Part shown: positions 43,596 to 52,959 of the stretch, piece after piece | Layout: every line of letters starts with the position of its first letter | Position numbering within the stretch: the first letter of the stretch is position 1 | Assembly (NCBI GenBank): GCA_963773085.1 | Contig: CAVYZS010000001.1 | Span: forward strand, 1-64,000 | DNA length: 64,000 nt | Direction: 5' to 3' | Source: JAENVT01 sp963773085 | Lineage (GTDB): Bacteria; Actinomycetota; Acidimicrobiia; Acidimicrobiales; Ilumatobacteraceae | The notes under the pieces: model-generated | The model's input: only the letters and a program-made list of their open reading frames with translations | Databases searched by the model: none | What the model was told of the DNA's origin: nothing | Made by a program: the position numbers and the translations under genes

Positions 43596-44045
43596 TTACT
43601 TGCTGACGACCTCGACGGTGATCGGGAACTCGACGTCGCTGTGCAGCTTGGCGGTCACCGTATGGGTGCCGAGCGACTTGATCGGCTCCATGTGGAGGTG
43701 CTTGCGGTCGATGACGATCTTGGTCTGCTCTTCGACTGCGTGGGCGACATCGGCCAGGGTGACCGAACCGTACAGCTTGCCCTCGAGACCGGACTTGGCA
43801 GAGATGGTGATGACCTTGGGCACGAGCGCGGAGGCGATGGTCTGGGCGCCTTCACGATCCTGCGCGTCGCGCAGATCACGGGACCGGCGCATCGACGCGG
43901 CCTGTGTGACCGCGCCGTCGGACGCCACCAACGCATGGCCGTGAGGCAACAAGAAGTTGCGGGCGTGACCATCGGAGACCTCGACGATGTCACCGCGCTT
44001 GCCGAGACCCTTGCGGTCGGAACGGAGAATGATCCTCATGCTCAT
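43596..44045 (-). CDS. rplI: Ribosomal protein bL9
   Basis: 149 residues. The N-terminal rRNA-binding domain MRIILRSDRKGLGKRGDIVE, then VSDGHARNFLLPHG, is diagnostic; a long helix and the C-terminal domain follow. Binds 23S rRNA. ATG 44045 overlaps the rpsR stop (ATGA), so the genes are coupled; ATG 44039 is an alternative start. Last gene of the rpsF-ssb-rpsR-rplI operon. Confidence 0.97.
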   Translation of the reverse strand: MSMRIILRSDRKGLGKRGDIVEVSDGHARNFLLPHGHALVASDGAVTQAASMRRSRDLRDAQDREGAQTIASALVPKVITISAKSGLEGKLYGSVTLADVAHAVEEQTKIVIDRKHLHMEPIKSLGTHTVTAKLHSDVEFPITVEVVSK

Positions 44046-44482
44046 GCCTCGACCGTCTCGTCGTCGTCGATCTCGATGACGACATCGTCGATCTCGGTCA
44101 CCAAGTCGGGCACAGCCGTCTCGGCCTTGAACGACTCGCGACGACCGCCGCTGTCGTCACCACGACGACCGCCGCCGCCATCGTCGTCGCGCTCTCGCGG
44201 CGGACGACCGGCCCGGGTCTGCGACACGCGCTTGGTGTACGGCAGAAGGGCCATCTCACGCGCGTTCTTCACCGCGTTGGCGATGTCGCGCTGCTGCTGC
44301 ACCGTGTTGCCGGTGACTCGGCGGTTGCGGATCTTGGAGCGATCGCTGACGAAGCGGTTCAACAAGTTGACGTCTTTGTAGTCGACGAACTCGACCTTGT
44401 CGGTGACGAGCACGCTCGTCTTCTTCTTGAACTTCTTGTTGATTTCCTTGGGGGCTCTGGCCCGATTCTTCTTGCTGGTCAT
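44042..44482 (-). CDS. rpsR: Ribosomal protein bS18 with acidic C-terminal extension
   Basis: 146 residues. The S18 core is VEFVDYKDVNLLNRFVSDR, then IRNRRVTGNTVQQQRDIANA and MALLPYTKR, ending near residue 88. The usual length is about 75-90 residues. Here some 58 more follow: a Gly/Arg/Asp-rich linker and an acidic segment (LVTEIDDVVIEIDDDETVEA). The frame stays open into the ATGA overlap with rplI, so the tail is translated. Binds S6 on the 30S platform. Confidence 0.95.
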   Translation of the reverse strand: MTSKKNRARAPKEINKKFKKKTSVLVTDKVEFVDYKDVNLLNRFVSDRSKIRNRRVTGNTVQQQRDIANAVKNAREMALLPYTKRVSQTRAGRPPRERDDDGGGGRRGDDSGGRRESFKAETAVPDLVTEIDDVVIEIDDDETVEA

Positions 44483-44517
44483 TTCGTGGTGTCTTTCTCG
44501 GAACAATCGTTACGGGG

Positions 44518-44976
44518 TCAGAACGGCTCTTCGTCGCCGTACACAGGATCGCTTGGACGGCCACCACCGGCGGCCGCCGCCGCAGGGCGGGCGCCGCCGG
44601 AGGGGGTGCCGTCGGGGCCGGTGCGTTGCGTACGCTCGACCTCGGCGCGAGCCCAGCGCAGGCTCGGCCCGAGTTCGTCGGCGACGATCTCGACGACGTT
44701 GCGCTTCTCGCCGGCAGTGGTCTCGTACTCGCGCTGCTCGAGGCGACCGGTGACCATGATGCGGGTTCCCTTGGTGAGCGACGCCGCGGCATTCTCGCCG
44801 AGGCTGTCCCAAGCGGTGACGTTGAAGAACGACACCTTCTCTTGCCATTCGCCATTGACTTGATAACGACGGTTGACAGCGACGCCGAAGCTGGCGACGC
44901 CTTTGCCGCCGGCGGTGAACCGCAGTTCGGGATCGCGGGTGAGGTTTCCGACGATGGTGACGGTGCTATCGGCCAT
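44518..44976 (-). CDS. ssb: Single-stranded DNA-binding protein
   Basis: 152 residues. OB-fold with TVTIVGNLTRDPELRFTAGG and FFNVTAWDSLGENAAASL, then a Gly/Ala/Pro-rich linker and the acidic protein-interaction tip YGDEEPF (canonical DDxPF-like). Covers single-stranded DNA at forks. In the conserved rpsF-ssb-rpsR-rplI operon. Confidence 0.97.
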   Translation of the reverse strand: MADSTVTIVGNLTRDPELRFTAGGKGVASFGVAVNRRYQVNGEWQEKVSFFNVTAWDSLGENAAASLTKGTRIMVTGRLEQREYETTAGEKRNVVEIVADELGPSLRWARAEVERTQRTGPDGTPSGGARPAAAAAGGGRPSDPVYGDEEPF

Positions 44977-45006
44977 GATGGCTCCTTGTCTCGACGTGCG
45001 GCCCAG

Positions 45007-45339
45007 TCAGGCCGCTGGCTCCGTGAGGCCGCGGCGAGCTGCCTCGGTATCGGGAAGCCGGATGAGCTTGTGGCGGACGATGTCGTCAGCGATGCGGAAC
45101 GACCGCTCGAGGTCGTCGAGGGCTCCACCCGGAGCAAGGAGCTGGTACACGACGTAGTAGCCGTATTCCTTCTTGTTGATCGGGTATGCATACTGACGGC
45201 GACCCCACCAATCGGGCTTGCCGTGGATCGTGCCGCCGGCGTTGACGATGGAGTCGGTGATCGACTTCACCCTCGCCTGGGCAGCGGTATCGTCGATGTC
45301 ACCATCGATGATGACCATGAGTTCGTAAGCACGCGTCAT
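45007..45339 (-). CDS. rpsF: Ribosomal protein bS6
   Basis: 110 residues. MTRAYELMVIIDGDIDD, then GKPDWWGRRQYAYPINKKEY and IVRHKLIRLPD match S6 throughout. It pairs with S18 on the 30S platform. First gene of the operon; a strong GC hairpin lies just upstream of its GGGAGG ribosome-binding site. Confidence 0.97.
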   Translation of the reverse strand: MTRAYELMVIIDGDIDDTAAQARVKSITDSIVNAGGTIHGKPDWWGRRQYAYPINKKEYGYYVVYQLLAPGGALDDLERSFRIADDIVRHKLIRLPDTEAARRGLTEPAA

Positions 45340-45695
45340 GCGAGTGCAACCTCCCTTCGGACCCGGGGCCTACCCGGGGCCCCGGTATGGGGCAGGGCCA
45401 ATATGACCTGGCGAGTGTAGCGGTGAAAGGCGATGTCCACGCCTGCCAGCATGACAAGGGGGTGTTACAGAGAGCCGAACGGGCCTCGGTTCCCGCGCTG
45501 TCGTCGGCGGGGGCGACCATCGCCCACCAGCTCGGGACGGGTGAACTGGTGGGCGTGGCGCCACACTTGCCGACTCCCGAAGGGGTCAACTGGTGGTTGT
45601 GTACACGGCTGCCCGTCCACGGAAGGACGCCGTGAAATTTCCTCCGCCGGTCCGCGAGCGGCCCGGCAGAGACACTTTAGGACTACGTTCGCCAT
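45340..45695. other. Divergent gap between rpsF and a DinB-like gene
   Basis: About 356 bases. The left 50 bases are the rpsF leader with a perfect 8-bp stem. The rest should hold two divergent promoters. Open frames across it have no domain and are not called. Confidence 0.5.
45363..45385 (-). promoter_or_regulatory. Hairpin in the rpsF leader
   Basis: On the minus strand CCGGGGCC, a 7-base loop and GGCCCCGG form a perfect 8-bp stem, followed within 20 bases by GTCCGAAGGGAGG and the start codon. S6:S18 are known to repress their own operon by binding a leader structure containing CCG in several bacteria; whether this hairpin is that element is inferred only from position. Confidence 0.4.
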
Positions 45696-46268
45696 GTGAA
45701 CGTGCATACCTGGATTGGCAACGACCTCGAAAGCGTACACGGCAAACTCTCGGCCTCCGTACTGAGCGTGGTTCCGAGGCAACGCTGGGTCGAACAAGTC
45801 GATGACGGAGGGTCGTCAGTCGCCCACTTGGTGCTGCACATTGCTCGTCATCATGACCTCGCCGTGACCACCGCGATCCGCAATCAACCACCGTTGTTCG
45901 CCACGCATCGCGCCGCACTCGGGCTTCCCGACACCCCCTCGTCGATCGGGCTCGCCGAGCGTGAAGACCCGGCAACGAGTCGTGCTCTCGTGATCGAACC
46001 ACTGATGACATATTTCGAGACCGTCTTCGATGCCACCAGAACCTGGCTCGACGAGGTCGGCACGTTGGCGCTCGACACGGTCCCCGACACCGGCCGCCGG
46101 CTGGCGACCAAGGCCGACCTCTCCGTCGAGGAGGTGGATTGGCTACACCGCATGTGGGTCGACAAGCCGGTGTGGTGGCTGGTGCAGTGGCCGGTCATCG
46201 GGCACGGCCACGCCCACGTCGGCGAGGCGATCTCGGTTCGCAACCGGATGGGGCTCAGCCCGTTCTAG
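45696..46268 (+). CDS. DinB-like four-helix-bundle protein
   Basis: 190 residues from GTG 45696. VVPRQRWVEQVDDGGSSVAH, then LVLHIARHHDLAV and a late VIGHGHAHVGEAISVRNRMG supply the three histidine positions typical of the DinB/YfiT metal site. Members include mycothiol- or bacillithiol-dependent transferases. Its stop lies inside the 3' end of the convergent DUF5318 gene (14-base overlap). Confidence 0.75.
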   Translation: MNVHTWIGNDLESVHGKLSASVLSVVPRQRWVEQVDDGGSSVAHLVLHIARHHDLAVTTAIRNQPPLFATHRAALGLPDTPSSIGLAEREDPATSRALVIEPLMTYFETVFDATRTWLDEVGTLALDTVPDTGRRLATKADLSVEEVDWLHRMWVDKPVWWLVQWPVIGHGHAHVGEAISVRNRMGLSPF

Positions 46269-46653
46269 CGATACCCCCGCCGATCGGCAGCACGCGCAAC
46301 AGATGGTGCCACCGGCATTCGGTGCAGGCCTCGACCACGTATGCCGTCAACGGATCGGAGCGGGTGTTGAGCTTCGACAACTCGGCAGCGGTCGACACAC
46401 AGCGACCATGAGAGGGCAGTCGCGAACCGAACACATACGTCACCAGGAACAGCCGTGCCTGGCGACAGATCGGGCACGCCATCGACGCCGGAGTGCCCAC
46501 GTTGCGCGCCGCCCGAATCAGTTCGGGATGGGCGTCGCACACTTGGTCCTGGCGCAACCGGCCGCGGTGGAACTCGTTGATCAAGTGACGGCGCGCCAGA
46601 CGGTGATCGACAATCGCTCGCGCCCCGCGCAGTGAGTCGATCCCAAAAGCCAT
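46255..46653 (-). CDS. DUF5318 family zinc-ribbon-like protein
   Basis: 132 residues. ACPICRQARLFLVTYVFG and VVEACTECRWHHLLRVLPIG supply two Cys-x-x-Cys pairs that probably bind zinc; the N-terminus (RLARRHLINEFHRGRLRQDQ, then VCDAHPELIRAA) matches this actinobacterial family. Function unknown. Convergent with the DinB-like gene. Confidence 0.85.
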   Translation of the reverse strand: MAFGIDSLRGARAIVDHRLARRHLINEFHRGRLRQDQVCDAHPELIRAARNVGTPASMACPICRQARLFLVTYVFGSRLPSHGRCVSTAAELSKLNTRSDPLTAYVVEACTECRWHHLLRVLPIGGGIARTG

Positions 46654-46718
46654 TCCCGCAAGGCTAGCGAGTTACGCATCCGCCAACGCCGCAACTCCAC
46701 CGGGCACACTGTTGTCCT

Positions 46719-47303
46719 ATGAGCATCTGGTACGGCGACAACGTCGCCGACGACAGCGAGCTGCGATTGTGCGGTGACATCGTCGGCAAGCGGGTACTCG
46801 AACTGGGGGTGGCGTCGACATCGAACGCCATCGCCGTGGCTGCCGGTGGAGCCAAGGCGATCGCGCTCGATCCATCGGCCGAGCGGATCGCCCGACTCCG
46901 AACGGCGGCCGACGCCGCCGAGGTCAAGGTCGAATGCCACCACGGCGAGCTCGCCGATCTGGGGATGGCCACCAGCGGCTCGATCGACCTCGTCATCGCC
47001 GCCCACACACTGGCCAACATCGACGACCTCCCCCGGCTGTTGCGCCAGGTCCACCGCGTGTTGAAGTTGGGCTCCGCATTCGTGGTGGCCATGCGCCATC
47101 CGGTGGCGGCGATGTTCGACGGCACCGACCCCACCGCACGGCGGGCATACGGCGCCGAAGGAATCACCTTCGGCGAGCTCTACATGGCATTCGAGCGCAC
47201 CAACTTCCATTTCGACATGGTGTACGAGTTGAACACCCGCCATGTGCGCGATGCAGTGGCTCCTTCGGTGCTGGTGCTGCGCGCCCGCAAGCAGGGCAAC
47301 TGA
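46719..47303 (+). CDS. Class I SAM-dependent methyltransferase
   Basis: 194 residues. Motif I is KRVLELGVASTSNAIAVAAG, where the usual Gly-x-Gly is Gly-Val-Ala, followed by the acidic AIALDPSAERI and IDLVIAAHTLANIDDLPRLL. This is the Methyltransf_11-type core. The altered glycine loop may weaken SAM binding. The substrate is unknown. Divergent from the DUF5318 gene. Confidence 0.82.
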   Translation: MSIWYGDNVADDSELRLCGDIVGKRVLELGVASTSNAIAVAAGGAKAIALDPSAERIARLRTAADAAEVKVECHHGELADLGMATSGSIDLVIAAHTLANIDDLPRLLRQVHRVLKLGSAFVVAMRHPVAAMFDGTDPTARRAYGAEGITFGELYMAFERTNFHFDMVYELNTRHVRDAVAPSVLVLRARKQGN

Positions 47304-47365
47304 CCGTCGATCGCTCCTGCCCGGCTGCTCCCGGCGCCAGAGGCTCGACAACCAAAGCCCGGAGA

Positions 47366-50300
47366 TTACGCGAGGGCGTATTCCGACTCGACCAGTTCCG
47401 CGGGCCGTGGTCGACCGAACACGTAGCCCTGACCGTGATCGCAGCTGATCTCACGCAACCTGGCCAGCTGGAGTGGGGTCTCCACTCCCTCGGCCACCAC
47501 CAGCAGCCCGAGTGAATGACCGAGCTTGACGACAGCCTCGACGATGGTGGTGTCTTCCGGGTCGATCCCGAGGCCACTGACGAAGGATCGATCGACCTTG
47601 ATCGCCTCGACCGGGAACCGCTTGAGGTAGGTGAGCGAGGAGTAACCCGTGCCGAAGTCGTCGACGGCAAGGTGCAGGCCGAGGTTGCGCAACTCGCGCA
47701 ACGCCACGGTGGCGGCCTTGACATCGCTCATCAACGCCGACTCGGTGATCTCCAACCACAGTGCGTCAGCGGTGAGCCCGCTCTCGGCCAAGGCCTCGGC
47801 GACGGTGGCCTGGAACGACAGGCTCATCAACTGGCGGCCACTGACGTTGACAGCGACCGTGAGGTTGGCGAAACGTGGCAAGCGGCTGCGCCACTGACCG
47901 AGCTGCGACAGCGACGATCGCAAAACCGCGGCCCCGACCTCCCCGATCAGCCCGGTCTCCTCGGCCATCGGTAGGAACTGCTCGGGCCCGAGCAGACCGC
48001 GGTCGGGATGTCGCCAGCGGGCCAGCACTTCGAACCCGATGAGATGGCCCGAGTCGAGTCGCACGATCGGCTGGTAGTAGGGCACGATCTCGTGACGCTC
48101 CAGCCCCCGCCGCAACTCGTTCGTGGTTCTGAGAGTCAACACGGTGGCGTCGTGAGTACCCGGTGAGAACACCTCGACGCAGTCGCGGCCCCGGGCCTTG
48201 GCTCGATACATGGCCGCGTCGGCGTCACGGAGCAGGTCGGTCGTCGTCACCCCGGCGCGATCGGCGACGGCGATGCCGATGCTGGCGGTCACGAACAGTT
48301 CCGCTCCATCGACGACGAGTGGCTGGGCGATCTCGGCGCGCAACCGCTCGGCGATCTCGACGGGCGAGACGGTGGCGCCGATGTCGCGCAACATGACGAT
48401 GAACTCGTCGCCGCCGAACCTGCTGAGCATGTCGCGATCTCGAACGACGGCCCGCAGGCGCTCGCTCATCCCGCGGAGCAACTCGTCGCCCACGCCGTGC
48501 CCGAGGCTGTCGTTGATCACCTTGAAGTTGTCGAGGTCGATGAACATCACGGCAACTGCACCGGGTTCGCTGGTGGCCAGGAATCGGGCGAGCTGGTCAA
48601 GGAAGCGGAAGCGGTTCGGAAGCCGTGTCAGTTCGTCGTGGGTCGCTGCCCACTCCAGCCGTTCAGCACTGTGCCGCTGCTCGGTGATGTCTTCGATGTG
48701 GGTGATGGCCAGGCTGCTCCCATCGCCGTCGTCCATCACCGTCACCCAGGTCCGCGCCCACATGACGCTGTGGTCCTTGCGGATGTAACGCCGTTCCATG
48801 TGGTATGAATCGGCGGCGATCCCGGCCGTGTGTGTCTCGCCGCGCTGCCAGTCGTCGGGATGCGTGACCGACTGCATTGCCCGACCGACCAGCTCCTCTC
48901 GCGTGTAGCCGAGCATCGTCGCCAGCGATTGATTGACGTCGATCAGCGCGCCGGATTCGGCGAGCGACAGCGACATGCCTGTCGGAGCACCGTGGAACGC
49001 CAGGCGGAAACGCTCCTGGGCGAGATCGAGATCATGGGCCTCGCGGAGACGGTGGGTGATATCCCGTAGCGTCACGACGACGCGTTCGGGATCGCGTACG
49101 GGGGTGTGCACGTCGACTTCGAGGAGGATCTGGTCGCCGCTCGGCTGGTCGAACGGGAAGACCGGACTGTTGACGTCTTCTCCACGACGGAACTTGTTCC
49201 ACGCCTCGAGCAGCATCGGTCGATCCGCTGGACGGACCAAGGAGTCGAACGTCTTGTTCAAGACCGAGGCATGCGACCGCCCCGTGATCTCCAAGGCCAA
49301 CTTGTTGGCTTCGACGATGCGGCCTGCGCCATCGAGCACGATCACCGAGTCGGGCAGGTCGTCGAGCAGGGCGCGGAGCTCGGCCTCGGTGTGACGCAGG
49401 TTCGTGATGTTGACCTGCAGCCGGTCCGACAACGTGGAGGAGTGGTACCAGGTGGCCATCTGTTCAACGATGATCAGCACCCCTGCGAAGGCGCCGATCA
49501 CGATCGTGACGGTTGTCGCCTCGACGTGGAGGATCATGTACCGCCACGAGGCCAACCACACCGCAGCCATGACCGGAACATGCACGACCAGCAACCGCGA
49601 CATCGTGGGCCGGGTGTAGCGGACGGTGCCGCCACTGGGCGCACTCGCCGCGACGGCGATGACTGCGAAACCCAACGCCCACGCCGGGAACGACACGGCG
49701 TACGACACATTGGAGGTCGAACCGACCGTCGCCGAGTAGGCGATGTCGGCGACGGTCACGAAGACCGCTCCGATCAGCAGGCACACCCGGGCCGGTGACC
49801 GGCCGATCAAGAGCATCAGGCCGAGCATCGTTGCCACGGCGATGTCTGTGAGCGGGTAGATCAACATTGCCAACTGGGCCGGCAGCGAGAACCGTGCCGG
49901 ATCCCCGACGCCGGAGCGGATGATCAGCTCCCAAGCCACGAAGCTCAGCGCCACCGCCAGGACCATCGAATCGACGATGAACACGATCCGCGTCGAGCGT
50001 TCGAACGGTCGGGTGAGCACCAGCACTGCGCCGACCGCCCCGATCGGCCACAACAGGTAGCCGACATCTGCGACGGACGGCCAGGCGGTCGAGCCGACCA
50101 AAGTGATCTGAATGATCCACGACAGCTGGCCGGCGGCCCAGCCGAGTGAACCAATCCCGATGAACAGCCATTCGAGGCGTCGGTCGAGTCGGTAGCGGGC
50201 CAGCATCAACAATCCACCCCAGGCGGAGACCAACACCAGGGCGCTGCTGGTGACCGAACCCCACGACTCGACGTGCAGTCCGTGTAGCGCGATTTCGACG

Positions 50301-50425
50301 ATCGTCGTGGTCAGGATCAGGGCCAGGGCGATGAGCCCGATCTTGATCGCCGACGAGCGCGATGGCGTGAGGAGGACATCGATCCGGCGGCGTGGTGCGC
50401 GGAGATTGTCTGCGTTGTCGTTCAC
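47366..50425 (-). CDS. Membrane GGDEF-EAL protein with two PAS domains
   Basis: About 1,019 residues. Roughly nine membrane helices fill the first 300 residues, a MASE-like sensor. Two PAS domains follow (LLDDLPDSVIVLDGAGRIVE; RLAFHGAPTGMSLSLAESGA). The GGDEF domain (HDELTRLPNRFRFLDQL) has an intact GGDEF loop. The EAL domain (GFEVLARWRHPDRG) has ITESALMSD, DDFGTGYSSLTYL and KVDRSFV, so metal and catalytic residues look intact. It can in principle make and break cyclic di-GMP. GTG 50425 is chosen because longer starts (to 50515) overlap the upstream CCA-enzyme gene without a ribosome-binding site. Confidence 0.92.
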   Translation of the reverse strand: MNDNADNLRAPRRRIDVLLTPSRSSAIKIGLIALALILTTTIVEIALHGLHVESWGSVTSSALVLVSAWGGLLMLARYRLDRRLEWLFIGIGSLGWAAGQLSWIIQITLVGSTAWPSVADVGYLLWPIGAVGAVLVLTRPFERSTRIVFIVDSMVLAVALSFVAWELIIRSGVGDPARFSLPAQLAMLIYPLTDIAVATMLGLMLLIGRSPARVCLLIGAVFVTVADIAYSATVGSTSNVSYAVSFPAWALGFAVIAVAASAPSGGTVRYTRPTMSRLLVVHVPVMAAVWLASWRYMILHVEATTVTIVIGAFAGVLIIVEQMATWYHSSTLSDRLQVNITNLRHTEAELRALLDDLPDSVIVLDGAGRIVEANKLALEITGRSHASVLNKTFDSLVRPADRPMLLEAWNKFRRGEDVNSPVFPFDQPSGDQILLEVDVHTPVRDPERVVVTLRDITHRLREAHDLDLAQERFRLAFHGAPTGMSLSLAESGALIDVNQSLATMLGYTREELVGRAMQSVTHPDDWQRGETHTAGIAADSYHMERRYIRKDHSVMWARTWVTVMDDGDGSSLAITHIEDITEQRHSAERLEWAATHDELTRLPNRFRFLDQLARFLATSEPGAVAVMFIDLDNFKVINDSLGHGVGDELLRGMSERLRAVVRDRDMLSRFGGDEFIVMLRDIGATVSPVEIAERLRAEIAQPLVVDGAELFVTASIGIAVADRAGVTTTDLLRDADAAMYRAKARGRDCVEVFSPGTHDATVLTLRTTNELRRGLERHEIVPYYQPIVRLDSGHLIGFEVLARWRHPDRGLLGPEQFLPMAEETGLIGEVGAAVLRSSLSQLGQWRSRLPRFANLTVAVNVSGRQLMSLSFQATVAEALAESGLTADALWLEITESALMSDVKAATVALRELRNLGLHLAVDDFGTGYSSLTYLKRFPVEAIKVDRSFVSGLGIDPEDTTIVEAVVKLGHSLGLLVVAEGVETPLQLARLREISCDHGQGYVFGRPRPAELVESEYALA

Positions 50426-50459
50426 TTCGTGCCGGTCACTCCCGCCGTCGATCCTATCA

Positions 50460-51866
50460 TTACCCTTCGTGGTCAAGCCGCCACTGGTCGAGTCTATTGC
50501 GGATCTCCGCGTCACCGAGCATGCCCTCCTCCAGCCGAATTTCCAACAGGAACGCCAGGGCCTTGCCGATCAATGGACCTGGCCCGACGCCGAGGTGCTC
50601 CATCACCTGCTTGCCGTCCAGTTCTGGGCGGATCGACGCCAGTTCTTCGTGCTCGGCGAGCTCGTTGATCCGTTGCTCGAGCTCGTCCATCCGCTTCGCC
50701 AGAACCGTCGCCTTACGTTCGTTGCGGGTCGTGCAGTCGCAGCGCGTGAGCACGTTCAGCTCGGCCAACAACGGGCCCGCGTCGCGCACGTACCGACGCA
50801 CGGCCGAGTCGGTCCACCCCATCTGGTAGGTGTGGAACCGCAGGTGCAAGGCCACGAGCTCGGTGATCGCTTCGACATCGTCGTTCGAGTAGCGCAGCGC
50901 GGTCAGCCGCTTTCGGGTCATCCTCGCCCCGACCGCATCGTGATGGTGAAAGGTCACGCCCTTGCCTCGTTGGATGCCACGCGTCTGCGGCTTGCCGACG
51001 TCGTGGAACAGCGCGGCGAGGCGCGTCCGCCGAAAGTCGAAATCGGCGCGGATGTCGGGGCGAACGTTCTCGACAACGGCCAGGGTGTGCGTCAGCACAT
51101 CCTTGTGTCGGTGGATCGGGTCTTGTTCGAGTCGCATCGCCGGGAGCTCCGGCAAGAAATCCGCGGCGAGACCCGTTTCGATCACGAACCACAGGCCGGC
51201 GCTGGGGTGCGCCACAGTGATCAGCTTGTCGAGCTCGTCGCGAATTCGCTCGGCGGACACGATCTCCAAGCGGCTGTGCATCGAGGTGACCGCTGCCGTC
51301 AGCGGGGCGACGGGCTGCAATTGGTAACGGGCGATGAACCGTGCGGCGCGGAACATCCGCAAGGGGTCGTCGCTGAACGATACCTCGGGTGACAACGGCG
51401 TCCGCAGGGTTCGGGTGGCGAGGTCCCCTGCGCCGTCGAATGGATCCACGAGGGTCGGCGTCGGGGCTGTGACTTCGAGCGCCATGGCGTTGATCGTGAA
51501 ATCGCGTCGCGAGAGATCCGCCTCGACATCTGCGGCGAACTCGACGTGTGGCTTACGCGAATCGTCAGCGTAGGCCTCGGCCCGGTGCGTCGTGATCTCG
51601 TACGTGCGGCCGTCCTTCATGGCGCCGATCGTGCCGAAGCGCTCGCCCTGGGTCCACACCGAATCGGCCCATCCGGCGAGACAGGCCTTGATCTCGGCCG
51701 GGCGCGCCGACGTGGTGGCATCGAAGTCGCGGTCGTCGCGCTCGTCGCCGATCAGAAGATCGCGGACCGTGCCACCGACCAGATACAGCCGATGCCCACG
51801 GGCGGCGAACCGCTCTGTCAGTGGAGAAAGTTCGTCGAGGACCGGACGGAAACGATCCGGAATCAC
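50460..51866 (-). CDS. CCA tRNA nucleotidyltransferase (PcnA-like)
   Basis: 468 residues from GTG 51866. LYLVGGTVRDLLIGDERDDR, then DFDATTSA carry the G-S/T and DxD catalytic pattern. RRDFTINAMALEV, then LVDPFDGAGDLATRTLRTP and an RNA-binding domain follow, then an HD domain (RLAALFHDVGKPQTRGI, TFHHHDAVGA). It adds or repairs the CCA end of tRNAs. GTG overlaps the upstream stop (GTGA). The same gene occupies this place in Mycobacterium (Rv3907c). Confidence 0.93.
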   Translation of the reverse strand: MIPDRFRPVLDELSPLTERFAARGHRLYLVGGTVRDLLIGDERDDRDFDATTSARPAEIKACLAGWADSVWTQGERFGTIGAMKDGRTYEITTHRAEAYADDSRKPHVEFAADVEADLSRRDFTINAMALEVTAPTPTLVDPFDGAGDLATRTLRTPLSPEVSFSDDPLRMFRAARFIARYQLQPVAPLTAAVTSMHSRLEIVSAERIRDELDKLITVAHPSAGLWFVIETGLAADFLPELPAMRLEQDPIHRHKDVLTHTLAVVENVRPDIRADFDFRRTRLAALFHDVGKPQTRGIQRGKGVTFHHHDAVGARMTRKRLTALRYSNDDVEAITELVALHLRFHTYQMGWTDSAVRRYVRDAGPLLAELNVLTRCDCTTRNERKATVLAKRMDELEQRINELAEHEELASIRPELDGKQVMEHLGVGPGPLIGKALAFLLEIRLEEGMLGDAEIRNRLDQWRLDHEG

Positions 51867-52930
51867 AACCAGCCCTGCTGCTGCCAGTGGCGCGCCACCG
51901 CAACGACAGCATCGGAGCCGGGACCTGCCGCTGTCGGTCCCTCCACGTCGCCCGCTGATTGGCCGGCGCGCTGCCCGGCCGGCGCCGATACCCCTGCCAA
52001 CTCGCGCATCACCTCGGTCGAGCACGTCGTCAACGCATCGAGGTCGTAGCCGCCTTCGAGCATCACCAGCCGCCGACCCACGGGAACCAATGACAGCACG
52101 CGCCGGGTCAGGGGGCCGTAGTCGCCGGCGGCCAGACCCATGTCGGTCAGAGGATCGTCGCGATGAGCATCAAAACCGGCCGACACGATCACCCACGTCG
52201 GCGCGAAGCGTTCAGCGACCGGTGCGACGATCTCGTCGAACGCCCGTAGGTATACGTCGCCGGTCGCGCCAGCAGGCAGCGGGATGTTGAGCGTGGTGCC
52301 CGCACCCGCACCGCCGCCCGTCTCGTCGACACCGCCGGTACCCGGATACAGCGGCCACTGGTGGTAGCTCACGAACAACACCCGCGGGTCGTCATAGAAC
52401 ACAGCCTGGGTACCGTTGCCGTGGTGGGCGTCGTAGTCGAGCACCAGCACACGTTCACCCTCATCTGCCAGCGACGCGGCGACCACTGCAACATTCGAGA
52501 TCATGCAGAAACCCATCGACTCGGTTGCCGAGGCGTGGTGGCCGGGCGGCCTGACGGCACAGAATGCGGCATCGCCACGGCCCGAGCGCAGCGCTTCGAC
52601 GGCGGTCAGTCCCGCGCCGGCCGCAAGCCTTGCGGCGTGGAAGCTGCCCGGGCTTGCGTACGTGTCGGGATCGAGACGGCCGCCACCTCCGGCGCACATC
52701 GTCTCCATCCGATCCAGGTACCACGTGGGATGGACCCGCTCGAGGTCGACCCGCTCGGCAGGTCGGGGCTCCAGTGCCGAGATGGCATCGCCGAGGCCGG
52801 CGCGGCGAACGCCTTCGAGCACGGCATCGAGGCGCTCTGGGCGCTCGGGGTGGCGTGGGCCGGCGAGATGATCGAGGTATGCCGAATGGGTAGCGAACAG
52901 CACGGTCACGCTGCTGGACGCTACCCCCAT
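51863..52930 (-). CDS. Histone deacetylase family protein (AcuC-like)
   Basis: 355 residues. HPERPERLDAVLEGVRRAG, then AVRPPGHHASATESMGFCMI (the catalytic His pair), LVLDYDAHHGNGTQ (zinc-binding Asp/His) and VSAGFDAHRDDPL are the class II-type deacetylase motifs. Bacterial members remove acetyl groups from polyamines or proteins. GTG at 52912 is an alternative start. Translationally coupled to the CCA enzyme downstream. Confidence 0.92.
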   Translation of the reverse strand: MGVASSSVTVLFATHSAYLDHLAGPRHPERPERLDAVLEGVRRAGLGDAISALEPRPAERVDLERVHPTWYLDRMETMCAGGGGRLDPDTYASPGSFHAARLAAGAGLTAVEALRSGRGDAAFCAVRPPGHHASATESMGFCMISNVAVVAASLADEGERVLVLDYDAHHGNGTQAVFYDDPRVLFVSYHQWPLYPGTGGVDETGGGAGAGTTLNIPLPAGATGDVYLRAFDEIVAPVAERFAPTWVIVSAGFDAHRDDPLTDMGLAAGDYGPLTRRVLSLVPVGRRLVMLEGGYDLDALTTCSTEVMRELAGVSAPAGQRAGQSAGDVEGPTAAGPGSDAVVAVARHWQQQGWL

Positions 52931-52959
52931 CCGGTCCCGTCGGGGCTACCGTTCCACTC

